Shown here piece by piece: positions 21,642 to 32,859 of a stretch of DNA of 64,000 bases. The number at the start of each line of letters is the position of its first letter. Position 1 is the first letter of the stretch. A program made the position numbers and the translations under genes. The notes under the pieces are model-generated. The model did no database searches. It saw only the letters and a program-made list of their open reading frames with translations, and was not told where the DNA came from. The DNA comes from Rhizomys pruinosus (taxonomy: Eukaryota; Chordata; Mammalia; Rodentia; Spalacidae): positions 944,132-1,008,131 of the forward strand of contig VZQC01009508.1 in assembly GCA_009823505.1 (NCBI GenBank), read 5' to 3'.

Positions 21642-21975
21642 TCTCCCCGCCACCTCCCCAAGATCTATGTGTTGAAGGCTGGTGTTCATTTACCAGTCCA
21701 GGGCAATATTTGAAGACAATGAAACTTTTAGGAGGCAGGTCTAGTGGGAGGAAGTTAGGGCACTGAGAACAAGCCCTTGAAGAGCCGGCTTCCTTCCTCC
21801 CCCTCTCTTTGCTTCCTGCCGCCATGACGTGAGCTTTGCTCTACCACATGCTCCCTGATGTGATGTTTCACCTCAGTGCAAGTCCGAAGCAAAGGGGCCG
21901 GCCAGCCACGGATTGAAACCTCTAAAACTGAAAGCCCAAATGAACTTCTCGTCATAAGCTCTGAGCAGTATGAAG
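21642..21975 (+). mobile_element. MaLR-type LTR (plus)
   Basis: Sense MaLR blocks: 'tatgtgttgaaggctggtgt', 'aacttttaggaggcaggtct', 'tgggaggaagttagggcact', 'cctgccgccatgacgtgagc', and a weak polyadenylation region ('cccaaatgaact'). Confidence 0.7.
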
Positions 21976-22027
21976 AAGCCAAGGCCCTTGCTGAGAGGGA
22001 GAGACGTTAAGGGGAAGTGTATCCAGC

Positions 22028-22428
22028 TGTTGTCTGTTGCTATAGCAAAGTACCTGACATTGGATGACTTGTGCAGGAAAGAGGTTTACTTTGTCAACTG
22101 ATTCTAGAGGCCTAGATGCCAAAGATGAAGGAGCTCTATCCGGTGAGGGACACTTGTCATGTCAATACAAGGCAGAAAGCAAAAGGGCCACTGGATGCAT
22201 CGTCTAGAAGGGGCCAAACACAAGAAGCAGCCTGATTTCATGACTGCCTATTTCTCTTAACTAATTCAGGCCTACAAGTTCAGAATTCACTAGAGAAAGA
22301 AAGAATCAACGCACCAGAGACACCAGAGTTCACCTCCCCACTACGCCCCAGGTCCCAACACTGTTGAATCAAGCAATAAAGTTTTCCAAATACCGGCTTT
22401 GGGGACACACTCCAACCACAGATGGCAA
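22028..22428 (-). mobile_element. MaLR-type LTR (minus), diverged
   Basis: Antisense start 'gttgctatagcaaagtacct', 'gaggtttactttgtcaac', and an end resembling 'ggggacacactccaaccaca', which matches the antisense start of MaLR LTRs. Confidence 0.5.
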
Positions 22429-22982
22429 TGAGATGAAATAAGTATCCATAGACCTACCTGAGACCATTCCTTTCATCTCGGGACTCCCAGGAGGGCTGGG
22501 TGATATACCAGTTGAAACAGCCGTGCAAAGAAAAGAGTAAAAGGCAAACCCAGATCACATGTCTCAGGGACTAAGTCCTAACAGGGACTTCTGAAAGTGA
22601 TGTGGGAATTGGAGGACCCGTGTCGGCCACTGTGGCATGCTGAAGTTTAAGTGTAGGAGAGACATCGAAATAAAGATGTCCTGAGAGCAAGAGAAGAAAC
22701 GGAACTGGGAAAAGAACGTTGTCAGAGCAGCAGAGAGGACTGAGGGGATTGCTGCAGCAGGGTGGAGAGTGGGCCTTTCTGGTCTCCAAAGACGACACTG
22801 GAGAAATGGTGCCTGTGTTCATTATGTTTCCTTAAAATAAGAAAAAAAGAGAGAAGGAAAATCTGCTTCAGGAAAGAACTAAAATGTATCATAATCAGTA
22901 AAAACACAAACAGGAAAGTTGCTAAAGAAACACGGACCAATGGATAAGCAGAGCAACTGCATTTCTCTAACTGGTTCTTGAA

Positions 22983-23096
22983 TGTGTATGTGCTGTGTTG
23001 GTGTGCATGCACACACCCAGACATACGTGTTCGAGTGTGGGTGGGGGCCAGAGATTCACATCGGGAGTCTTCCTCAATCACTCTCCACCTTGTTTT
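22983..23096 (-). mobile_element. B4 SINE fragment (minus)
   Basis: 'gtgggggccagagattcaca' then 'cttcctcaatcactctccac' match the left half of reversed B4. It is cut off by the next element. Confidence 0.6.
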
Positions 23097-23127
23097 TATT
23101 TTATTTTTTATTTATTTATTTTTCTCA

Positions 23128-23468
23128 ACATTTTTTTTTTATTGATGCTTTGTGCATTTCATACATCATTTTCCAATTCAGTTCAGGCATATCTCCCCTT
23201 CCCTTCACCCCCACCCCCACCCCAACCGAGATCATGCATTCTGCCATGACTGTCCTGCATATCTCTCTCAGTTTTTTTTTCCATTTTTTAGCTATAAGTG
23301 ATAATCCATGAGTACAAGCATCCTTCATGTATAACCAATTTGCAGGCTGTTGTGCCCAAACACCCACAGCCCCACCTTCCAGCGGGGGGTGAGGGGTTGT
23401 ATGTTCAATCAGGTTAATCAAATGAGGGTCCAGACTACATTGCTGTAGTTTCACCCTTCACCCCAATC
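23128..23468 (-). mobile_element. LINE-like 3' end (minus), unassigned, running into the gap
   Basis: Begins with a T tract (an A-tail read backwards) and shares the words 'caatcaggt', 'gtccagacta' and 'ttcaccc' with 52421-52720, so both are copies of one repeat family. An L1 3'-UTR origin is likely but not proven. Confidence 0.5.
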
Positions 23469-24304
23469 NNNNNNNNNNNNNNNNNNNNNNNNNNNNNNNN
23501 NNNNNNNNNNNNNNNNNNNNNNNNNNNNNNNNNNNNNNNNNNNNNNNNNNNNNNNNNNNNNNNNNNNNNNNNNNNNNNNNNNNNNNNNNNNNNNNNNNNN
23601 NNNNNNNNNNNNNNNNNNNNNNNNNNNNNNNNNNNNNNNNNNNNNNNNNNNNNNNNNNNNNNNNNNNNNNNNNNNNNNNNNNNNNNNNNNNNNNNNNNNN
23701 NNNNNNNNNNNNNNNNNNNNNNNNNNNNNNNNNNNNNNNNNNNNNNNNNNNNNNNNNNNNNNNNNNNNNNNNNNNNNNNNNNNNNNNNNNNNNNNNNNNN
23801 NNNNNNNNNNNNNNNNNNNNNNNNNNNNNNNNNNNNNNNNNNNNNNNNNNNNNNNNNNNNNNNNNNNNNNNNNNNNNNNNNNNNNNNNNNNNNNNNNNNN
23901 NNNNNNNNNNNNNNNNNNNNNNNNNNNNNNNNNNNNNNNNNNNNNNNNNNNNNNNNNNNNNNNNNNNNNNNNNNNNNNNNNNNNNNNNNNNNNNNNNNNN
24001 NNNNNNNNNNNNNNNNNNNNNNNNNNNNNNNNNNNNNNNNNNNNNNNNNNNNNNNNNNNNNNNNNNNNNNNNNNNNNNNNNNNNNNNNNNNNNNNNNNNN
24101 NNNNNNNNNNNNNNNNNNNNNNNNNNNNNNNNNNNNNNNNNNNNNNNNNNNNNNNNNNNNNNNNNNNNNNNNNNNNNNNNNNNNNNNNNNNNNNNNNNNN
24201 NNNNNNNNNNNNNNNNNNNNNNNNNNNNNNNNNNNNNNNNNNNNNNNNNNNNNNNNNNNNNNNNNNNNNNNNNNNNNNNNNNNNNNNNNNNNNNNNNNNN
24301 NNNN
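23469..24304. other. Assembly gap (836 N)
   Basis: A run of 836 unresolved bases. Frames passing through it have no meaning. The right edge opens directly into a minisatellite, a likely cause of the gap. Confidence 1.
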
Positions 24305-24478
24305 CCTCCACCCCTCCACTCCTCCACCCCTCCACCCTCCAGACCCTCACCCCTCCACTATCCTCCACCCCTCCACCCCTCCACCACTCCACCACTCCAC
24401 CACTCCACCACTCCCAAACCCTCCCTCCTCCATTCCCTCCCCTCCACCCCTCCACCCCTCCACCCCTCCACCCCTCCA
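24305..24478 (+). repeat. CCTCCACCC-type minisatellite, truncated by the gap
   Basis: C-rich, strand-asymmetric units of about 9 bp (ccacccctc) with ccactccac variants. The array starts at the gap edge and ends sharply at 24478, so its true length is unknown. Confidence 0.95.
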
Positions 24479-24479
24479 G

Positions 24480-24854
24480 CTTTCAATAACCTGGATCATC
24501 AAAATAAGAGTTGGTTTCAAAAAGCCCATTTTTTTTGCAGTACATAAAACTAAGGCAAAAATTAATAAAATTTTGCTGCCATTAAATTAATACATAGAAT
24601 TATATGTTAATGTAATTGAGCTCATCTCCAAAACCCTATTTGTGAAAAGACAGTAATCCTAAATATTTTAGTGCTCATCAAAACATCTGTTCTCCATTGT
24701 ACCCTGCTTACCTCAGTGATATCTGCATCCTATTCCAAGTACAGCTGTAGCATATAAATTATATATCAAATATTATGATGGGGGCATTGGGTAGCAAATA
24801 ATTAAACTTTGTTTCTAAGTCAAAATAATAATAATAATAATTAATAATAATAAT
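24480..24854. other. AT-rich non-coding DNA with a short (AAT)n tract
   Basis: Nothing recognised except an interrupted AAT tract at about 24824-24856. Confidence 0.5.
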
Positions 24855-24980
24855 AAAGAAAACTAAGGCATAAAGAGGTTTTAAAGTTTGAACAAAGTAG
24901 CTTTGTCAGTAAGTGTTGGAACCGAGGTTTGAACGGCAGCAGGCTGGCTCCAGGATTGAATTCTTAATCACTGTGTGATA
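24855..24980 (-). mobile_element. MIR SINE (minus), ancient
   Basis: 'aactaaggcataaagaggtt' then 'ttggaaccgaggtttgaacg' and 'caggctggctcca' follow the reversed MIR order. Confidence 0.7.
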
Positions 24981-25685
24981 TTATCAAGAGCCAAGGTCAT
25001 TTTACAGAAAGCAAAGTATTGTGGTTAAGAAACCAATAGCTTGATTTCTTCCAGAATCAACATAAAGTTTTAAGATCATTTGAAACTTTTCCTGAGCGTG
25101 ATGGTTTAGGGAAGGAAACAGAAATGTATCCCAGTCAGAGTTGGAGCGGAGGGAAAGGAAAAGGTGAAAGGGGGAAGTTCGAAGGCTGGGCTCATCTCTA
25201 TCATTGGGTTAAAAGGAAGGAGCAGAGCTTTTACAAATGCATCAGAGGGAAAAAGAAATATCAAGGAGAAAGTGGTCCCATTAATAAATAAGGAAGGCAA
25301 CTTAAATCGATAAAGATCTTTCAGTAGGTGAACTTCTCAACTTGCTTTGCAAAATCGGATTCTAAGGAGAAAACCAAAGAGGTAGAAGCTGTAAGAAATG
25401 GAACAAGGCCTTGGCAAAGGCTATCAAAGGAAACAGATACAAGCACAAAGCAGGTACTGCTTCCCAAATACCAGAGAACATGCAACAGAAGAAGACAGGC
25501 TAAATGTCCACAATGAAGGTCAAGTCCGTGTGCCAGTGACTGTCTAAGATTTTGTAGCACAATCTTCCACATCAAGGAGTTCGGACAGCTTTCCAGTACA
25601 GTCTCCAGACAGCCTCTCATGTCATTTGTTCATTTATCTGCTGTGTATCTTTTGCCTTAAAATGATTAAACTACAGCTTTACCTT
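24981..25685. other. Non-coding stretch, nothing recognised
   Basis: No clear repeat or exon. A purine-rich part lies at 25130-25280. Confidence 0.4.
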
Positions 25686-25703
25686 GAGCAGCCTAATATT
25701 CTT

Positions 25704-25958
25704 TCTTTTTAAATTTTTTTAATTAATTTTATTTATTTCTGTATGTGTATGAATGTACTGTCTGCATGCAAGTCTGTGCACCCATGTCGTGCAACGCCGT
25801 GGAGGTCAGAAGAGGGTGTCGGATTCCCCTGGAACTGGAGTTCTCCTGGAATTGGAGTTTCAGACGGTTCTCAGCCGCCATGTGGGTGCTGGGGATCGAA
25901 CCCGGGTCCTCTGTAAGAGCGGTTGGTGCTATTAACCACTAGGCCATCTCTCCAGCCC
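25704..25958 (-). mobile_element. B2 SINE (minus), young subtype, with target-site duplication
   Basis: Reversed B2 carrying the 17-bp duplication. Perfect 18-bp flanks (gagcagcctaatattctt) at 25686-25703 and 25959-25976 point to a fairly recent insertion. Confidence 0.95.
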
Positions 25959-26189
25959 GAGCAGCCTAATATTCTTATGATGTACAAGGAAATTATAAAT
26001 GGGCAAAGCAAAGCAACAAGCTTGGCTGATAAACATATGGGGCCTGAGAGTAAAGAAGAGAAGATCATGAACTCTGCCAGGAAGTCTTGAAAGGCTCTCC
26101 AAGAAGGGGGTATGGTCTTATATCTAAGACAGAAAACAGAGATATATCAAAGAACTACAAGTAGCTGGGTATCAAAGGACACTGAAGCA

Positions 26190-26610
26190 GAGGAGAAAGG
26201 AATGGAAGATGAGACTGGACAGGTAGAGGAGACCCGCAGCATAGAAAGCCTTGTGCACCACACAGAGGTTCTCAAATCCATCTAGGTGGCTATAGAGAAC
26301 AATGGAAAGATTTTAAATGGGAGAGTGGCTTAATTGCATTTTGTTTTAGAAAAATGACTTTAATAGAGGTAGGAAGAAGTGGGTAAAACAGAAGGCAGGG
26401 AAGCCATTAAGGGAGCTATTAAAACAGTTAAGGGGAGATTAGAAGAGAGCTTGACATGGCCACAGGGACCAGAAGAAAAGAAATTATTTGAGACTCATTT
26501 AGAAGATTGTGTCAAATTCAGTAAAGAGGCACATTAAGGCACAGGCTGGAAATCACCCATTGGGTTTGGCATTTAGGTCATTGGCGACCTTTGCTGGAGA
26601 GGTTGCCAGG
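26190..26610 (+). mobile_element. Ancient mammal-wide interspersed repeat, class uncertain
   Basis: The order 'agccttgtgcacca', 'aatggaaagattttaaatgg', 'gagagtggcttaattgcatt', 'aaaaatgactttaa' and 'gaagccattaagggagctat' resembles a widespread old mammalian repeat, probably LINE-class. I cannot name the family from memory with confidence. Confidence 0.45.
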
Positions 26611-26783
26611 AATTGGTGGAGGAAGGGACAGACAGGCAGGAGCTGAACTCTGTGTTAATTAGGAAGTCAACATGTGAAGACAGAAGTCTGACTGTGAAGC
26701 AAGAAAGACGGACTCGGGCCGTGCATCATGGGAGAAGTCAGTTCATGCTTAGTTCTGGGTGTAAAATTAAAGTCTATAAGAAA

Positions 26784-26890
26784 TCTGGGCTAACTGTGTG
26801 GCCTTAAACATCCCAAAGGAAAATATAACCAGAAATATATAAATAGTAAGGCCTGAGAAATTGTACTTCAGGTATAAAACTTGAGATCTA

Positions 26891-26924
<34 letters not shown>

Positions 26925-27367
26925 CACAGTTGCTTTGCCTGTCTTACTGGCAAGTGCAGCTACCCCGTGGCTGCCACTGCTTTTGCCCTCCTTCAAAGAC
27001 ATGAGACACAGCTTTTCAACCTTCCAGTATGGACTGAAGACTCATGTCTCTCCAAGAATCCTCCAGACCTTCAGTGCTAGATGGGGACTGCTGAGACATC
27101 CAGCTTGTGGACTGAACTACTATTTGGGTTTCCACTTCTTCAGAGTATAGTCTGCCATTGTTGGACTACCCAGGCTGTATCATGGAGGCCAGTACAAGAA
27201 GATCAAGACAGGATGCGGTGCTTACTGGACCTCATTTGGTGATCATGGGAAGGGAAAACCCCAGTGTGGAGCACAAGGACAGAACTGATGGTGGTTTGGG
27301 CTTGCCAAGGAGGAGCCTTCAAACGTTACATCTTTCAGCCTAATAAAGAAAAAAAAATCATTAAACA
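26784..27367 (+). mobile_element. Retroposed copy of an unidentified polyadenylated transcript (copy A)
   Basis: A 584-bp insert with perfect 15-bp flanks (aaagtctataagaaa at 26769-26783 and 27368-27382). It contains a 34-base internal A run at 26890-26923 and an AATAAA at about 27343 followed by an A-rich end. It shares about 540 bp with 42659-43214. Its second half resembles part of 59960-60200, so the source transcript probably contained an LTR-like segment. No convincing reading frame is shared by the copies. Confidence 0.8.
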
Positions 27368-27389
27368 AAAGTCTATAAGAAAGGCAAAC

Positions 27390-27540
27390 GAAGCCAGGCA
27401 CAGTGGCGCACGCCTTTAATCCTAGCACTGGAGAGGCAGAGACAAGAGGATCTCAAGGCCAGCCTGGTCTACATATCAAGTTCCAGGATGGCTGGGGGTT
27501 TCAGGGGGACACTGTCTCAAAAAGACCAAAAAAATAAAAG
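27390..27540 (+). mobile_element. B1 SINE (plus)
   Basis: Complete B1: 'gccaggcacagtggcgcacg' to 'actgtctcaaaaagacc' plus an A-rich tail. Short flanks aaaggcaaac at about 27380-27389 and 27538-27547 suggest the target-site duplication. Confidence 0.93.
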
Positions 27541-27548
27541 GCAAACAA

Positions 27549-27640
27549 GGGTCTGAGATATAGCTCACTGGCAGTGTTTGCCTTTCCTGCATGGCCTGGG
27601 TTCAATTCCAATCTCTGGCACTTCAGAAACAAACAAAGGC
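27549..27640 (+). mobile_element. ID SINE (plus), diverged
   Basis: 'gggtctgagatatagctcac ... gcctgggttcaattccaatc' followed by an A-rich tail has the length and order of an ID element. Confidence 0.75.
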
Positions 27641-28465
27641 ATTGAGTATGTATCATAGAGAGATGCTTAGTAGAACAGGAAAGAAAATAGAAATGATGTC
27701 AGATTTAAATTAGGGTATAGACAGGTTTCTGGGTAGAAAGAAATGAGTTGAGCCAGTGGTTACTGCTTTGCATGTGACAGAAAGATGGTGTGGAGGCTCA
27801 GGGTGAGTTTATGAGACTGAGAAATAACTGATTATCAACATGTAAAAATCTTGTTTAACTCTACCTAGGGTCCATCGGACACAGTGAAGCAAGCTTCATG
27901 ATGGTACCATTCCTCTTCTTTGGGTAAATTCCTGTCACAGTACTCAGCAATCATGGAGATTGGTCTTCAGGGATTACAACTTCTTCTGCTTCCCATTGTC
28001 TACACAAGGTATGTGGCGGCACTGGGTTTGTAGCTTGAGGCTGCACCTGTACAGGGCTATGATTGATCCTGGGGCAAAAAGTATCTGATCCAATCATGGG
28101 CTATCAGAATCTCCCCCGCCCCCCAGATCTTTAAACTGGGTCTGGAAACCCCCATCCCAGTCCTTCCTCCAAGACTACGAATTCAGAATTATTGCTAGGT
28201 AACATTCTTGGCATATAGATAGAAAGCTGGGGCAGGGATGCAGAAAGAGATGAGAGCAGGGTGGACACACAGAAGGAAGTAGAAGTGATGGCATGGCAGA
28301 GGTGACAGGCTTCCTTTTCCACACAGGACCTCGTTTCTATGCCTTCCAAGCCGACCTCTGCCATTTCCTTACAGTGAATTTCTTCTAAAACTTTCTAAGG
28401 TTGTCTGATGGGGGAACTGTGTCATTTATGACCCAGAAATTCTTTATTTTGTTTAGTATAAAAGG
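27641..28465. other. Non-coding stretch, nothing recognised
   Basis: No clear repeat or exon on either strand. Confidence 0.4.
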
Positions 28466-28469
28466 ATTC

Positions 28470-28615
28470 TGAAGCTAGGCGTGATGGCATACACTTGTAA
28501 CTATAATACCTGGGAGCCAGAAGCAAGGGGATTGGGGTTCAAGGCTATCCTAGCTACAAAACAAGTTTGAGACAAACCTAGGCTACATAAGACCTTCTCC
28601 CCCCCCCCAAAAAAA
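28470..28615 (+). mobile_element. Old B1-type SINE (plus)
   Basis: 'gaagctaggcgtgatggcat' through 'gaccttctcccccccccc' and an A-rich tail follow the B1 order with heavy divergence. Confidence 0.65.
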
Positions 28616-28734
28616 AGCAAAAGCAAAACAACCATCATGCAGAACACATATCAACAAAAGACTGCTACTTTGTAATTGTCATTTGGTTTTAGTTTTTGTT
28701 GCCTTGATTTTTGGTTGGTTTATTTTTGTTTGGC

Positions 28735-28868
28735 TTGGATTTTGAGGCAGAGTCTCACTCCATGGCCTAGGGTCACCTATATTTAACACGTAGGCCAAAT
28801 TGCCCTTGAACTCACAGCACTCCCTCTGGTTCAGCTTCCTGAGTGCTGAGATTACAGACATGAGTTGC
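28735..28868 (-). mobile_element. Old B1-type SINE (minus)
   Basis: 'ttgaggcagagtctcactcc ... ctgagtgctgagattacaga' is a diverged antisense B1. Confidence 0.65.
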
Positions 28869-28984
28869 CTTCCTGGTTTAAAGGCTCCTAGTTTTGATCA
28901 TGTTTTGCCCAGCATCAGAGCCCTCATGATGAAGACAGATGTTGTGTCTATCCATAGTTGAGTGCATTTTCAGAGTTTATCAGT

Positions 28985-29315
28985 GTTACACTTTTGATCT
29001 GAAATGTTCCCGCAATAGTACCAGATGTGGTGCCTTTAGGAGATGGGACTTAGTGGAGGGATTTAGGGTGTTGCACATCTTTCCTTGAAGGGGATCCTGG
29101 AACCCTGGCTCCTTTCTCTCTCTGTTTCACTTTCTGGCTGCCATGAAATCACCAGCTTCCCCCTACTCTCTAAAGCACACATTCCTTTCAGAGACCCAAA
29201 AGCAAGAGCTAAGCACCCATGGACTCCATGGAAATTCTGGGCTGAAACAAACCTTTCTTTTGTTAACGTTGGGTATTGTTACAGTAATAGAAAGTTGATT
29301 AGCACAAGCAGCCCA
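28985..29315 (+). mobile_element. MaLR-type LTR (plus)
   Basis: Starts near 'cttttgatctgaaatgttcc'. It has 'ggtgcctttaggagatggga', 'gctgccatgaaatcaccagc' and 'ctgaaacaaacctttctttt', and ends 'gtaatagaaagttgattagc'. Confidence 0.7.
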
Positions 29316-29945
29316 AGGATAAGACAGAAGAGAGCAGTAGATAAAGACGTAGGGATGAGGAATCCCTCAAGGGTCCCTGGCTGTGCTCTGGCACCACCTG
29401 GGGAAGTTTGGATGCCAGTATGGGACCATCCCACCTCAGGTGGAGCTTTTGTGGTCAGCAGCCTTCAGGGAGAGAGATGACTCTAACAGCATGTCAGAGA
29501 GCCGGGATGGAGCTAATAGACTTGGGGGGAAAGAAGGACCAAGAGATGTCCCAGGAAAAGTTGCAATAGCAGATGTACGAGCACGCAGAGAGCTGGAAGA
29601 AGAGAGGAGGCTACGCAGAGGGCAAGATGCTGGAGTCTGACATTTCAGAAATGGATATGCCTTGAGTAGATTGAGTGACAGGTAAAAAAGAAAAGTACCA
29701 GAGGAGAGGCGTAGGAAGCAGGAAGTCCAGATGAATCTGCTGCAAAAACACAAAAGCCCCTACTGGATAGCAGGTGCCAGAAATGAGAAGAGTCTGTAAA
29801 TTAGAAGCCCAAGGGTGACCCAAGCCTCAGCAGACAGCAATCAGGAAATAGAAAATTAGAGTTGTAGAATAAACCACAGGATCCTCTTTCTGTCTAATAC
29901 ACCTTTATACCACACAGAGCTCTTTCCCAAGACATGTCTTAAGGG
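29316..29945. other. Non-coding stretch, nothing recognised
   Basis: Short overlapping frames on both strands lack recognisable domains. No repeat is identified. Confidence 0.4.
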
Positions 29946-29949
29946 GAAG

Positions 29950-30160
29950 CATTGTCATAGAGGCCAAGAGCACAAGTTGTGGATCTGGACCTGACCCTCA
30001 TCTGCTACTCCCTGCCGTGTGGCTTTGGAAAAGTTGCTTTTGCCTCTCTAAGACTGTTTCCACCTATGCAAAATACAAGTACTTTATAATGTATAACAAG
30101 TCAATAAGATCATATGGAAAATAATATATGAATAAATGCTCAAAACATAGAATATATTAT
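29950..30160 (+). mobile_element. MIR SINE (plus), ancient
   Basis: 'agaggccaagagcacaagtt', 'tgtggctttggaaaagttgc', 'cctatgcaaaatacaagtac' and 'atgaataaatgctcaaaaca' follow the MIR order. Confidence 0.75.
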
Positions 30161-30195
30161 TGCTGATATTGAATAAGATATCAAAGGGTAGAGTA

Positions 30196-30405
30196 GGGGT
30201 TGGAGAGCTGGGTGAGCCATTAAAAGCACTTGTTGTCCCTGTAGAAGATCTAAGTTCAGTTCCCACTACCCATGTTAGTTTGCTCACAGTCACCTATCTC
30301 AAGCTCAGGGGATCTGATGCCCTCTTCTGGCCTCTGTGTGCACCTGCACTCGTGGACATACACAGACACAGACACAAAAACACTTACAAACATATAATGA
30401 AAAAT
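30196..30405 (+). mobile_element. B3/B2-type SINE (plus), old
   Basis: 'gttggagagctgggtgagcc', 'gttcagttcccactaccca', 'tctgatgccctcttctggcc' and a CA-rich end. Confidence 0.75.
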
Positions 30406-30589
30406 AGTCTCAAAGAGCAGCATAGAAATGTTTGGGGATGAATCAGGTGAGTCAGGGGAGGGCTGAATGGAGTTGGATGTGTGAGAGAAGGCAGTGAGAG
30501 TCTCTACTGGACGTGACCAGGGAAGATGGGCTGGGCAGCACTAAGGCTGAACCATGGATTCATTTTAGTCTTCTGAATATTATTTTTCA

Positions 30590-31020
30590 TAATTCTTCTG
30601 AAACTCACTACCACAACTTCATGGCTTAAAGCAACAGGCATGTATCGTTCTGTACTGTTCAGTTCTGTAGGTCAGAAATCCAATATGGGTCTCAATGGAC
30701 AAAAATCAAGATATTAGCAGGTCTGTGTTCCTTTCTGGGGGCTCAAGGGAGAATCATTTCCATCCTGTATTCCCCGATTCCTTCCCTCCATCTCTAAAGC
30801 CAGACTTCTCTGCGTGACCTTTCTTCATCTCTGTGACCCTTCTTCCCTTTTCATATCTCTTTCTGACCACAACTGGGAAATATTCTCCGCCTTTCGGAAG
30901 CCTTGTAAACCCATTGGGCCCATCTGCATAAGTGAGAGTGCTCTTCTCCTCTCCAGGTCCTTAAGTTAATGACATCCTTCAAGCTCCTTTTGACTATAAA
31001 GTAACTATTTACAGTTTCCG
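30590..31020 (-). mobile_element. Ancient LTR-like repeat (minus), tentative
   Basis: 'ggcttaaagcaacaggcatg', 'cagttctgtaggtcagaaat' and 'ttctgggggctcaagggaga' resemble the antisense start of an old mammalian MaLR/MLT-type LTR. Confidence 0.4.
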
Positions 31021-32855
31021 GGGATGAGAGCACTGTTTGTGAGAGATGATTATTTTTGTCTGCGGTGTATTTGGATAAATCACCATGCTGCAGCTTCAGT
31101 CTGCAGATCCCAATTCCTGCCACAGGTTCAGCAGTTGGAAATTGGCTCGAGATTCTAAATGAAATGGAGGCGCAAGGTTGTTTTGAAGCATGTGCACTGT
31201 TTCTCCCAGGCAGAGGGCAGCGGGTCAGGGAAGCAGGATGCAGAGTCGGCCTTGGTGTTCACCTCAGGGCACAGCTTGGACCAGCTGGTTGTAGTGAGCA
31301 TGAGGTGTGGGGGCTGAAAACTGACTGCCGAACGGGCTGGAGTGGGTATGATGCCAAAGGTGAGCATGGACTTGCCCTTCCCAGCAGGGGAGCCTCCTCC
31401 CCAGCAAGCACCTTCTGCTGCCTAGAGATGCTTGCTCTGAAGACAATGTATTCTGCTGTAAAGTGGACTTTTCCTGTCTACCTTCTCCCACCCAAGTTTC
31501 ACTCAACCCTGTCTTCAGAAGCTGCTATTTGGAAAATATCTGATGCATAAATATAGATCAGGGTGGATGATCATTAGCATAATGTATTCTTTCTCTCAGG
31601 AGTATTTTCATTCCAATAGGAAATCATATCTTAACCCAAAGAAAGAATTGCTTAGTGGTGGGCTTTTCGTAAGTCATACACCAGCTAGAAAAGACAGAGG
31701 AACACCAGGCACACTTCATATCAAACCAGGAGGGTAGACACCTATAACAATTATGCCCGTGCAAGAGCAGACCTAGCTCCAAAATAAATGAGAGACGTGG
31801 CAGCTCTGCCTGCTGCTAACCAGGTCTTTGAAGCGGAGGGCTCCAGCTGCTCTGCCCCCAGCAGGTATTGCCTCGCTATTAAGCCTCACACCAGAACACC
31901 CTCACTTCCGCCTCTCATGTTGCTGATTTAGGAGCACTCTGGCCAACTTCCTGTCAAATCTCACCAGAGACACCTGCAGCAAAGGAGGAAGCTCTTTCGT
32001 GGGCATTGTTTCAAACCAGACCTGACAACCTACCTGCTTGGGTAAGGGGAAGGAGGAAGAGGCGGGCATTGGCAATTGAGGGATTAGAAGGCTTAATAAC
32101 TACTCTCTATATTTAACTTTTATGATTCTGCAATCCCTGAAACATTAATAACCTATTTGGTGACATCTGTGGTCCCCACCCCCCCACCCTCGCTCTAGAG
32201 AATATCAATGTTGAAAGGGGGCTTTTCGGGGAATTGGCAAGCAAATTTTTGTTCTTTCCCTTATGACTGACTGTACACTCCTGCCTCTGTGAGACACGGT
32301 GGAAGATTTTCCATTCCCTAGACAACTTTCCCCTCATTGATCAGAACCTTTTATCTGGACATTGGACATTATCATCCCCCAACACAGGACTGGACTCGCT
32401 GATAGTGGAGAAGTATTCTGACGGTCAGCACACCCAATCAGACCTCCATTATTGCTCTGATGAGAAAGAAGTTTAGAGATCCACAGCACCTCATTGCAAT
32501 GCAAAAGGGAAGAAGTAGGTCCATCCTCTTCCTGGGGAGTAAGGCGGAGTATAGGCTTTTCACTGAGATCCGCCACCACGGAGCCATGGCTCACTGAACC
32601 ATCTTTAAGATGGTTCTTTGGAGACTTGCTAGGAACAAATGAACTGACAGTAAGCAGTAGGGAATGAAATGACTGGCCCTGTCTGTGTTGTTCCTGATAC
32701 TTAGGAATAGCCCTAACTGCAGGCAATGGCTGCCTGCAGAGGGGAAGTCCCATCGTTCAGTGCGTCCATGTGCCCAGTATTCAGTCAGCTAGCCCACAGG
32801 CACAGCAGGACACAATCAGCCAATGACAAGATTCTAACCTTTGTATCAAAATGAA
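31021..32855. other. Non-coding stretch, nothing recognised
   Basis: About 1.8 kb without an identified repeat. The 164-codon frame at 31056-31550 (plus) overlaps frames on the other strand and has low-complexity-free but family-less content. Confidence 0.4.
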
Positions 32856-32859
32856 AATG

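Noticed and set aside
23435..24455. Long minus-strand frames of about 290-334 codons
   Set aside because: They consist almost wholly of N-gap positions and simple minisatellite translation.
31056..31550. 164-codon plus-strand frame
   Set aside because: It overlaps similar-sized antisense frames and has no recognisable motif, so it is likely chance.
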